Shown here: in pieces, positions 11,165 through 20,552 of the stretch
How the letters are laid out: the number at the start of each line of letters is the position of its first letter
Numbering within the stretch: position 1 is the first letter of the stretch
Assembly: GCF_000004195.4 (NCBI RefSeq)
Contig: NC_030678.2
Coordinates: forward strand, 65,467,378 to 65,531,377
Origin: Xenopus tropicalis
Lineage: Eukaryota; Chordata; Amphibia; Anura; Pipidae
Length of the DNA stretch: 64,000 bases
Reading direction: 5' to 3'
Position numbers and translations under genes: made by a program
Notes under the pieces: model-generated
The model's database searches: none
Told to the model about the DNA's origin: nothing
Seen by the model: the letters and a program-made list of their open reading frames with translations, nothing else

Positions 11165-12010
11165 CACATTTGATGCACAGTATACACATTGAATTATGTC
11201 CAAAATATAAATATTTAAAATCATAGCCAAAAGAGTATTATGTAGTAACAGTGTAATTGTATTTAAAGTTTAACAAAAAAGTCCATAAAATGCAACAAAG
11301 TAAAATATCAAGGTATCAGTAATGTAAACCAATGGCCAAGATCTTTATAGTAGTAAAGAATGCAGAACACTAAGGGAATCCATGCTTGGATCTATTAAAA
11401 CAATCTCAGAGAATGACACAGTCTACAACACCGCTAAAGAGCGCAGTTGTCATGGAAACCCATGTGTGTGACTTCAACAGCAGGAGAACTCAAAGTGCAG
11501 CATATTTCTCTTTGTGTCACTGTAAAGGTTATATTTGACTCAGAACCTGAATCCATGGAAATAAAGGTTGTTCAGAGCCACATGTATAGCATGGCCAACA
11601 TTGAACAGCATACTCCTAGCTTGACACACAGCATTGCACAATACGGAAATGTATGACAAGAGCAAAAAGACAGTAGAACAGAAGCAGATCATCATACTTT
11701 AGTTACATATCTGGGGTCATTATGTCTGCCTGTTAATTTGGTTATCAACATGGTTAAAGTGTGCTGTGGAGAAAGGTATATATGGGGTACTCAGGAAGGG
11801 AAGTGTTGTTGTACATGATCCCAACAACTTAATATTAGGGATGATGCGGGTCAAGGAGGCTATTGGGGTCATATGGCAAGGTAAAAGAGAAACAAAATTA
11901 AAAAAAGAAGCACAAGCCTAAAAAGAGGGCACAGAGAAAAAAAAGGGAAAAGAAGAACAAAAGCAATGAAAGGCAAAGGTGGCCATGGTTGTATGCTAAA
12001 ATAAATGAAT
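11165..12010 (-). repeat. Inverted copy of the 25.1-26.4 kb repeat
   Basis: Reverse complement matches 25140-26380 over more than 800 bp. Examples are the complements of tctgcattccttactacta, ggccattggtttacat, ggtttccatgacagttgc, aacaacctttatttc and ccaacaacttaata. The copy is diverged with indels. In the 25 kb locus this sequence follows a Penelope coding end, so it may be a Penelope 3' tail. Open frames inside it are not conserved between copies. Confidence 0.7.
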
Positions 12011-12112
12011 AAATATACAGTCTAGTAAGGCAAAGGCTGAAGAGTATTGACTCTAAAGCAAAAATATGTTATGTAAGTTATCATAGTTAGAAAAGTATAT
12101 TTAAACTAGAAA

Positions 12113-12859
12113 GGGAAGTTTGAGAACAAACGTCATGTTGGTTTGAAAAACATGAAGTCACTGAATAAAATCTGATTGGCTGCTGTTGGCTCCACCCAGT
12201 CTTTCTAAACTTGGACCACATTATATAATAAAAACCACTGTTCAATTTAAATTTGAACCTGAAAGTCAATGAGTGACATCTGATTGGCGGTTGGTGGCTC
12301 CAACCACTTTTTCTAACCTGGAACTGCAGTTACCCAGTGACTCTGCAAAGTTTTGGGTCCCTAAGATTAATAGTTAAAGGACGGCAGCAGTTTAAATTTA
12401 AACCAATAAAAGTCAATAGGTGAATTGTGATTTGTGGTTGGTGGGTGTGCCCCCATTTCTAACCTTGAGTTGAAGTCGCCTAGTGACAAACTGCAAAGTT
12501 TGGCCACCCTGACATAAATAGTGTGACAATGACAGAATTTTAAATTTAAACCAATGAAATTCAATGGATGAAATCTGATTGGCTGTTAATGGCCCAACCA
12601 ACTTTTCCTATTTTTGAACTTCAGTCCCCCAGTGACTCTGCAAAGTTTGGGGTGTAAAAATTGTGGGACTGACAGCATTTTACATTTTACGATTGAAAGT
12701 AAATGGGTGAAATGGGATTGGCTGTTGGTGGCTCTGACCACTCTTTCTAACTTAATACTTTAATACTTAAATAATGGGATCAGTTTAATTATAAACCAAT
12801 GAAATTTAATGGCTGTAAACAGATCGGCTGTTGGTGGCTCTGCCCACTTTTTCTAACCT
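12113..12859. repeat. Satellite-like array, block 2
   Basis: Same ~180-190 bp unit as 2990-3735. The first lines are nearly the same in both (gggaagtttgagaa followed by catgttggtttgaaaaa), so the two blocks share a start point. It is interrupted at 12860 by a T2 MITE and resumes at 13387. Confidence 0.85.
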
Positions 12860-13386
12860 TTAAAGGAGAAGGAAAGTCAAAATCTATTAAGCACACTATT
12901 AAATAGTACTACTATTGCTGTGTAAAAACGCTATATTCCTGGCTTGCCTAATGAAAGATTTACAGAGATACACTTACTAGAACCTACATACTTGTGTCAG
13001 TGAACGGCACCGCCATCTTGTCCAGCGTGTCTGTATGTGCTGAAAAGCACAAGCCAGCCCCCCCTCCACCGCTCCCCGCTCCTGCCACAAACCCTCCCCC
13101 GCTCCCCCACCTGCTTGTCACAGAGTTCTCAGACGCTGCGTCGCCATGGCAACCGGACGCTCCTGCTGTGTGCGCATGCGCCGACTGCAGTAACAAGTCG
13201 CCAAGTCTTGAAGGAGCGATGTATTATGGGAATCTTTTCTACACTGCTCAGCTTTTTTTTTTCCTGTTTGGCTTCTTATCTTCTGAACGGGTGAAGTATG
13301 GGGAGACTTAAGGGCACTATTGAGACAACTGAAGGTATGCCTGCAGCTTGAGATTAACTCTTTATTAGCCTTTCCTTCTCCTTTAA
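12860..13386. mobile_element. T2-family MITE
   Basis: A 527 bp element with TTAA at 12860-12863 and 13383-13386. Ends are TTAAAGGAGAAGGAAAG and the complement CTTTCCTTCTCCTTTAA. The flanks (ttctaacct | tttaacctt) are array sequence, so it inserted into the satellite. A second, degraded copy of the same subfamily is at 50711-51440. Open frames at 12984-13311 are conserved with that copy only as MITE sequence. Confidence 0.9.
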
Positions 13387-14380
13387 CCTTAGTCCCCCAG
13401 TGACCAACTGTGAAAAGTTTGGGGACACACATTCTCACATGCATTAAACATGTGAGAATGGCAGCAGTTAAAAATTTCCCCACTGAAATCAATTAAAGAA
13501 ATGTTATTCGCTGTTGGTGACTTCGCCCACTTTTTCTAACCTTGAGTATGTAGTCACCCAGTGATTGACTGAACTGTGCCAAGTTTGGGAACCTGGCATA
13601 AATAGTGTGAGAAAGGCAGTAGCCATAAATATAAACCTATGAAATTAAATTTCTGAAATCTGATTGGCTGTTGGTGGCTCTACCAACTTTTTCTAACCTT
13701 TAACCTTAGTCCCCCAGTAGCCAACTGTGAAAAGTTTGGGGACACTGGTGTTAAACGTGTGAGAATGGCAGCATTAAAATCAATGAAATAAATCTGATTG
13801 GCTGTCTGTGGCTCCACCATTATTGTCACCCAATGACTAACTCTGCAAAGTTCGGGGACCCTGGCGTAAATAGTATAAGAATAGCAGCATTTAAATTCAG
13901 TGGGTGAAATCTGATTGGGTGTTCCCCTAGTGACCAACTACACAAAGTTTGGCATAAAATTACAGGATTGACAGCATTTTACATAAAATAGTGTAAATAG
14001 GTGAAATGTGATTGGCTATTGGTGGCTCCACTTGCTTTTTTCAAACCTAAAAATGCAGTCCCCTAGTCACCAACTCTGGAGCGTTTGGGGACCCTGGTGT
14101 CAATACTGTGAGAGAATGGCAGATGGTTGAATTTTCCCATTGAAAGTTAATAGGAAAAATCTGATTAGCTGTTGGTGGCACCACATACTCTAAACTGCAG
14201 TTAACTGCAGTTTAGAGTATGTGGTGTAAACTGCAAAGTTTGGGGGCCTTAGTATTAATATAGCTGAAATCTGATTGGCTGTTGTTGGCTTCGCCCACTT
14301 TTCTATACTTGGAATGTAGTCACCCAGTGACAAACTGTGCAAAGTCTGGGGACCCTGACATTAAACATGTAAGAATGGAA
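13387..14380. repeat. Satellite-like array, block 3
   Basis: About five further ~190 bp units with the standard landmarks. It contains the perfect palindrome at 14179-14226 and ends where the foldback element is inserted; array sequence resumes after it at 15938. Confidence 0.85.
14179..14226. repeat. Perfect 48-bp palindrome, no spacer
   Basis: Two 24-base arms meet exactly at 14202/14203 with no mismatch. The left arm begins caccacatactctaaactg and the right arm is its exact complement. It lies inside the satellite array, where a normal unit would read straight through from 'gttggtggc' to 'aactgcagtcacc', so it looks like a local inverted duplication of array sequence. Confidence 0.95.
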
Positions 14381-14732
14381 TGTGCACAACGGTAATAGTG
14401 GAAGCGCATGTAAAATAAAATAAATACATCTAAATGCAATCTAGTGAAATACGTTAAGATACTAACAGCACCAAAAGTGCAAAGTGACAAAATTTTTTGT
14501 CGTATATATGAGTACACAATCTGTCAATTAAAATGCTCACCAGATGTATGTATAATAAAGCCCATAGAAACCCAGATCAAATATTGATTGCAGTCATTGC
14601 CCAATTCTCAATGGGTTAAAGAGAAGAGAACATAGATAGTGTAATACAGTTTATTAAGACAAAAAACCCTGCGCAATGCAGGCTACTCACACTGTTCAGG
14701 AGTAATGGAGGCAGTAACAAAAGCTCAACGAA

Positions 14733-14762
14733 TTTCGCGTGCTACACGGCACGTTTCCTTAG
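14733..14762 (-). ncRNA. Hammerhead-like motif, inverted arm
   Basis: On the minus strand: CTAAGGA (14756-14762; consensus CTGANGA with one change), a stem CGTGC/GCACG closing a 6-base loop, then GAAA (14733-14736). Penelope terminal repeats are known to carry hammerhead ribozymes, which is the reason for the call. The change in the conserved core suggests weak or no activity. Confidence 0.35.
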
Positions 14763-15222
14763 GAGCAAGTAACACAATGAAGGACAGGCTATATATAGGC
14801 ACCTTAATCAAAATTATAATCGCCAACCCGGAAGTAATTGGAGAAACAGTGCATGTGAACAAATCTGTAACAAGATCCGCCCTCCACAGATTAAAAGGCG
14901 CGCCAATAGAGAGACAGGATGGGGCGTGACAAATGTGCACTGTAGACGTGTCATCAAGGGGTGCGCCAAAAGAGAAGCAGGATGGAAACCTAGTGGATGG
15001 GAAGTGTAATGTGGGAGTGCACACCTGATGGGAAAGAACAGAGATTATGGCATGGAAAATGGGTGTGCCTGCATGTGGGTAGGAGGACAGTTAAAACGCC
15101 CACATTGTGAATAATGAGAGCAATGTGCAAATACAACTCCTATACATACAGAGGGAAATTGTAAAAATTGGATATAAATGTACACACAGTATATACAAAA
15201 ACCCCTAATATTGTGGGGGGTT

Positions 15223-15251
15223 CTGAGGAAGCGTGCTGTGTAGCACGCAAA
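15223..15251 (+). ncRNA. Hammerhead-like motif, direct arm
   Basis: CTGAGGA (15223-15229) fits the core CUGANGA exactly. It is followed by a 7-bp stem, GCGTGCT/AGCACGC, with a 4-base loop, then AAA where GAAA is expected (the G is a C or merged into the stem). The partner copy on the other arm keeps GAAA but has a changed CTGA box, so each arm has lost a different core base. Confidence 0.4.
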
Positions 15252-15649
15252 CCGTGTTGAGCTTTTACTGCCTCCATTACTCCTGAACAGTGTGAGTAGC
15301 CTGAATTGCACAGGGTTTTTTTGTCTTAATAAACTGTACTGTACTGATCTGGGTTTTTGTGGGCTTTATCCTACATACATCTGGTGAACAGTTTTAATTT
15401 GCAGATTGTGTGTGCACTGATATACAACAAAACATTTTGTCACCTTGCACTTATGGTGCTGTTAGTATCTTAACGTATTTCACTAGATTGCGTTTTATTT
15501 ATTTTACATGCGCTTTCACGATTACCATTGTGCACGCTTTTGAGGCTCATCCAAAGGGGGGCTTGTTCTAAGAGGGAGCAGCAGATTACCATTTACCCAC
15601 TGTGACCTACAGCACTTATATTTGCCTATTTGTGTCTGTTAGTTACCCT

Positions 15650-15857
15650 CCCATATAGATTGTAAGCTCTACGGGGCAGGGACCTCCTTCCTCTTGTGTC
15701 CTCGACTCTTAACTTATTGCTGCTGTATTTATCTGTATTTATTATTATACTTTGTATTTATCTATTATCTTAACACCCTGTTTGTATTAATGTTTTCTAC
15801 TGTACAGCGCTGCGTACATAAGTAGCGCTTTATAAATAAAGATATACATACATACAT
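15650..15857 (+). mobile_element. L2-like LINE 3' tail
   Basis: Contains tagattgtaagctctacggg, tacagcgctgcg and gcgctttataaataaa followed by an atacatac simple-repeat end. The same terminus, on the opposite strand, ends the L2-like LINE at 43565-45770 (tttataaagcgctac). It is a 5'-truncated insertion with no coding sequence. Confidence 0.6.
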
Positions 15858-15937
15858 TATCTACACAGCATTGAAGATCACTCTTACACATTCAACCACC
15901 AGAAAGCGCTAAGTAACTTTGTTTGTTTTTTTCTTTT

Positions 15938-16396
15938 ATGTAAGAATGGAAGCAGTTAAAATTTCCCTACTGAAAACAATGGAAGAAATGTGATTTGCTT
16001 TTGGTGGCCCCGCCCACTTTTTCTAACCTTCAATACGTATTCACCCAGTGACTTACTGTGCAAAGTTTGGGAACCCTGGCATCAAACCAATAAAATTCAA
16101 TAGATGAAATCTGATTGGCTGTTGGTAGCTCCACCCACTTTTTCAAACCTAAAACTGCAGTCCCCTAGTAAACAACTGTGAATAGTTGTTTTAATACTGT
16201 GAGAATGGCAGCAGGCTGAGTTTCCTCCATTGAAAGTCAAAAGGTAAAATCTGATTGGCTATTCATAGTTCTGCCCACTTTTGGGCATCCAACAATCATC
16301 ATATTTTCTTTCAAGCTAACCCCATGACTGTGTGATTCAAGTTTGGCGAGTGTAGCCTCAAAGCTGTAAGACTGGCAGCAGTTTAAAATTCCCCCA
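15938..16396. repeat. Satellite-like array, block 4
   Basis: Continuation of the same array after the foldback insertion, about two and a half units, ending at the TTAA of a T2 element at 16397. Confidence 0.8.
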
Positions 16397-16648
16397 TTAA
16401 AGGAGAAGGAAAGGTAAAAACTAAGTAAGCTTTATCAGAAATGTAAATACAGCCATAAGCACTCACAGAAACGCTGCACTGACTTCTCTGTCAAAAGAAA
16501 CAGGATATGTTGTCTCTTTGGTTTTCTGTGCCGGAGAAACGCAGCTCTCTCCTCTCTCCAGCTCCCCCCTCCCTCAAGAATGCTAAGAACTCCCTCCCAC
16601 TCTTAGGAATGTGTGATCTGCGCCAATCAGCAGGAAGCTTCCTCATAG
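16397..16648 (+). mobile_element. Truncated T2-family MITE
   Basis: Starts TTAAAGGAGAAGGAAAGG at 16397 and matches the right half of the T2 element at 59811-60663 in reverse complement (shared sequence includes gccataagcactcacagaaa). It stops near 16648, where Penelope coding sequence begins, and has no right end. Confidence 0.75.
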
Positions 16649-17560
16649 TCTTACAATCTGACTTCATTATCTATATCCTGAAGTTTCCCTGTGGCAAGAT
16701 ATATGTGGGTGAAACTACTAGGACTTTGACAACGAGAATTGGTGAGCATAGAAGTGATGTGAGACTAGGTAAAAGTACATCTCCCATCGCCAGACACTTC
16801 ATGCAGGAAAAACATCGAGTGAGCCAATTACAGTTTATGGGAATTGAAAGAGTGATGACCCCTAAACGGGGTGGTGATTAGGGAGTTACTTCGAAAACAA
16901 CGTGAGTTGCCTCGTACTAAGTAATGGTGTGCCATCTTCCTATTATGTTTTAAATTTGTACTGTTTATTGTATGAATATTCCTCTCTCTATATTTTTAAT
17001 GTGGGATTAATGATGTTTTCTTAAAGGCTACTTGTCGGTTGCTATGACTGGTTGCTATTTTATCTATTGAATTTCTTATACGCGTGAAATAATACACATA
17101 TATGCGCATGCGCTAAATTACATGCCTTTGTGCGCGTGCACGTTTATGTATACGTATCAAACTATATACGCATGCGTTAAAAAATACACTTTTGTATATT
17201 TGCGTAAAGTCGCACGCCTATATGTGCGCGCTAAATTATGCATAAAAGTTGCGTTACTCTGCGGGACGTCACGTACCCGGAAATAAGCCAGGTGTTTGCT
17301 ATGAGAAAAAATTGGCGTTTAATGACGGAGGGTATTTATATATTCCACATGAACTTATGCATCAGGATTCCCCTTGAGAAAGGCTCTTTGCCGAAACGTT
17401 GGGGTAATTCTCATCTTTGGCAAGTGTATCCGCTAACTGTGTGTCTTTTTTTGCCTGTGCACATTTTGTGGTATGTATAATCTTATTAACCTATGTACTT
17501 GTTGTAACTTTGAAATTAAAATTGATTGTTGTTAAAAATTCTTTTGTATATTATATAAAG
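16649..17560 (+). pseudogene. Penelope-like element: GIY-YIG domain and tail
   Basis: Encodes the GIY-YIG endonuclease end of a Penelope element: FPCGKIYVGETTRTLTTRI followed by HRSDVRLG, SPIARHFM and LQFMGIERV, in one frame to 16881. The C-terminal part continues in another frame (LLRKQRELPRT). After a non-coding stretch, 17371-17405 shows a degenerate hammerhead-like layout, TTGAGAAAGGC, loop, GCCGAAACG. It is truncated at its 5' side by the T2 junction and converges on a second, minus-strand Penelope piece. Confidence 0.85.
17093..17235. other. Alternating purine-pyrimidine tract
   Basis: Runs of acacatatatgcgcatgcg, gtgcgcgtgcacg, tatgtatacgtat, atatacgcatgcg and tatatgtgcgcgc lie in about 140 bp. 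Such alternation favours Z-DNA or cruciform structure. It lies in the non-coding tail of the Penelope copy. Confidence 0.6.
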
Positions 17561-17619
17561 GATTATACTTTTTAATACTACCACTGTGTCTGTATTTCTT
17601 GGGTGCAAACCCCGTATTC

Positions 17620-18078
17620 TATTTAAAATCAGCTGTTGCATATAACATGGAGAAATTGAGAGTGAGGAACCCCCAACTTTGTACCTTTAGGGTGGCAACT
17701 CAAAGCATGCAGTAAGATGTTTCTATCGGCCTCTTTTCTAAAAAGTGTGGTACCCAGTCACCAATTATCATGAAAGATTCTAAAATCTAAGAAGTCAATA
17801 CTGTCATGGTCAAAGGTACATTTAAAATGAATCAAAGGTACATTTAAAAGTGATCAATTAATCGCTGGTGCCAGTCCATATCAGTAACAGATCGTCAATG
17901 TACTGCCTATAGAACGAAATGTTGCTGTTTGTAAGATAATGGGATTCATATAGGTAGGTGCAGTATTTGATCCCATAGCAGTATCTGTGGTTTAGAGGTA
18001 ATAAAGTTCCATCAAACAAAATAACAAAATAGTTCTTGATGAGGACCAAATCCAAAAGTTTGCATACAATGTCTAAAG
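17620..18078 (-). pseudogene. Penelope-like RT fragment
   Basis: Minus-strand translation gives FYRQYIDDLLLIWTG (RT motif C with Asp-Asp) and downstream LDFRIF-type and KEADRNILLHALSCHP residues, a Penelope RT pattern. The usual 'GTAMG' block upstream is degraded (RYCYGIKYCTYLYE). A hAT end interrupts it at 18079. Confidence 0.8.
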
Positions 18079-18298
18079 CAGTGCTGTCCAACTTATGTGG
18101 TACTGAGGGCCAACATGGAGGAGGGCCGATAATGTTTTGACCACTCCCCTTTTTTAAACTGCACCCACTTCAGACCACACCCATGTTATCACAGGAGCGT
18201 TTAAGACATTAATGATGGTAGCACAGCAAAAACCCAAATGGTCGGTGCTCACTGTAGGGCACCCTTCATTTATAAGTGAAAGAATTATATTATGTCAT
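18079..18298 (+). mobile_element. Truncated hAT element (left end)
   Basis: Begins CAGTGCTGTCCAACT exactly as the complete 754 bp copy at 4013 and follows it through gaccactcccctttttt, then diverges. No matching right end was seen; the sequence runs into the gypsy LTR remnant near 18300. The 8 bases before it are gtctaaag. Confidence 0.75.
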
Positions 18299-18344
18299 AT
18301 TAAGACATACTGGCAGGCGTCCCCGCCGCCCAGGTAACCTCACA
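18299..18344 (-). mobile_element. Start of 3' LTR, truncated
   Basis: On the minus strand the LTR opens TGTGAGGTTACC at 18344, right after a G-rich polypurine tract (18345-18356). Only about 45 bp remain before the junction with the hAT fragment. Confidence 0.55.
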
Positions 18345-20552
18345 TTACCCCCCCCTCTAGAGGGGGCCACTGGACCCCTTGGTTTCTCGGGAAATTTAGC
18401 ATAAAATTGTCTGATAAGGCAGTCAGCCTTAACATCCGTGGCAGAGACCCAAGATCTTTCTTCAGGGCCATACCCCTTCCAGTGAATAAGAAACTGTAAC
18501 CCTCCCCTGGAAAAACGTGAATCAATAATTCTCTGTATCTCATGTTCGGGTTGACCATCTACCACAACTGGAGGAGGAGGAGAATGCTAGCGAACCACCC
18601 TGGCAGGCTTTAAAAGAGACACATGAAAAGTATTCGAAATTTTAAGTTCAGGAGGAAGTACTAGGCGAACAGAGGAAGGGTTAATGATCTCAGAAATGAC
18701 AAAAGAACCAATAAATATGGGACCTAATTTGCCGGAAGGGACCTTAAGTGAAATATTCTTTGAAGATAACCACATCTTATCACCAACTTGATATTCTGGT
18801 GACTCCTTCCGATGTCTATCAGCCGCTTTTTTTTGGGTACTCACGGCCGAAGACAGAGAATCTTGAATTTTCTGCCAAACTTGTGAAAAATGTTCCTCCA
18901 TAGAATTGGCAGCAGGAACGGCAGAAACCTGTTCAGAAAAAGAAAAACCCCTCGGGTGGAGACCATAAACAATAAAAAAAGGAGACTCCACGGTGGAAGT
19001 ATGAGTGGCATTATTAAAGGCAAACTCAGCCCACGGAAGAGACTCTGTCCACTGAGACTGATTAATGGACACATAACACCTCAAATACTGTTCCAGACAC
19101 TGGTTAGTTCTTTCAGTTTGACCATTAGTTTGAGGATGATAGGCCGAAGAAAAGGACAGATCCGTACCCAGAAGAGAGCAAAATGCCCTCCAGAACCTAG
19201 AGACAAACTGAACCCCCCTATCAGAAACAATATTCAATGGAGCTCCATGGTATTTAAATATATTAGCAATGAAAAGCTCAGCCAAAGTTTTGGCAGAGGG
19301 GAGGGCGGGAAGGGGAATGAAATGACACATCTTACTAAAGCGATCTACTAAAACCCAAATAACAGTATTACCATTAGAGGATGGCAGCTCAACAATAAAG
19401 TCCATGGAAATATGAGTCCACGGCCTCTGAGGAATAGGGAGTGTTTGTAATAAGCCCTGAGGTAGAGACCTGGATGGTTTGGAACGTTGGCAAACTGCAC
19501 AAGAGTTAATATACTTGCCAACATCTTGTCTCATAGTAGGCCACCAAAGGGAACGAGATAACAGTGAACAAGTCTTACTTTGGCCAGGATGCCCTGCTAC
19601 CCTAGAATCATGAGTCTCAAACAAAACAGCCTCACAAAAATTTTCTGGGACAAAAAGCCTACCAGAAGGCACATTTCTAGGTAAGTTAATTTGAGCTTCA
19701 GAGAGAGAGGCCAAAAGGTCAGGACTCAGGGCAGCCACAATCACTTCCTTGAGAAGAATAGTGTCAGGTTCAAGGTGTTCTTTAGGACAAGAGACAAAAC
19801 TCCTGGAAAGGGCATCAGTTTTACATTCTTGGACCCAGGTCTATATGTTAGAATAAAATTGAAACGGGCAAAGAACAAAGCCCATCTTGCCTGCCTAGGG
19901 TTCAAATGTTTAGCAGATTCAATGTACAGCAAATTCTTATGATCAGTGAAGACGGTAACAGGATGTTTAGCGCCCTCTAACAGATGTCTCCATTCCTCAA
20001 AGGCCCATTTAACTGCCAACAATTCTCTGTTACCGATATCATAGTTAGCCACAGTAAGGGAGAATTTTCTAGAAAAGAAGGCACTAGGATGTATCTTACA
20101 GATAACAGGATGACGCTGGGACAATACCGCCCCGGCTCCCACCTCAGAAGCGTCAACTTCAACGAGGAATGGTAAGGTGGAATCTGGGTGACGCAGCACC
20201 GGAGCAGAAATAAACGCTTCTTTAAGAAGCTTAAAAGCTTTAAACGCTTCAATGGACCAGATACTGGAATCAACCCCCTTTTTTGTAAGGGCCGTTATTG
20301 GGGCCACCAGGGAAGAAAACCCCTTAATGAATTGTCTATAATAATTGGCAAAACCTAGAAATCTTTGAATGGCACATAAGGAAGGAACCTCAAAAAAAAG
20401 TTTAACATATAAATGATGCTGTCTAAGTCTCAATAGTACTTCCTGAACATGACAACGATGATCTTCTAAATTAGGAGAATAGATCAGAATATCATCTAGG
20501 TATACTACAACATGGTGTCCAAGCAGGTCAGAAATACAAAACGACTGGACTG
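18345..20552 (-). pseudogene. Ty3/gypsy chromovirus pol (RT, RNase H, integrase, chromodomain)
   Basis: Minus-strand pol, better kept than the copy at 1-1420. The RT motif YLDDILIYS is at about 20490-20516. The RNase H Asp is in [11 protein letters not shown] and its later acidic residues in [13 protein letters not shown] and FTDHKN. Integrase (18587-19744): HHCC from HDSRVAGH to CAVCQRSK; core Asp in LVDRFSKM, Asp in SDRGVQF, Glu in NGQTERTNQ. Chromodomain (18290-18565): IHWKGYGPEERSW. One in-frame TAG at 18587-18589 separates integrase from chromodomain, and a frameshift near 19745-19800 separates RNase H from integrase. RT is cut by the LINE junction at 20552/20553. Confidence 0.92.

Larger units (their letters stand above)
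14381..15937 (+). mobile_element. Penelope-like foldback element, 14-bp TSD
   Basis: A 1557 bp insertion in the satellite array, flanked by a perfect 14-bp duplication, atgtaagaatggaa (14367-14380 and 15938-15951). Structure: an inverted terminal arm (14381 to about 14770), a unique centre (about 14771-15224), the direct arm (about 15225-15545), then a tail. The arms are complementary over more than 300 bp. Each carries a hammerhead-like motif. The inverted-arm/core/arm/tail layout fits Penelope elements, which often carry an inverted partial terminal repeat. No RT or GIY-YIG is present, so it is non-autonomous. An L2-like LINE tail sits inside the tail at about 15650-15857. Confidence 0.7.

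Noticed and set aside
13000..13311. 105-codon frame resembling a small gene
   Set aside because: Inside a T2 MITE with exact TTAA ends; the protein has no recognisable feature.
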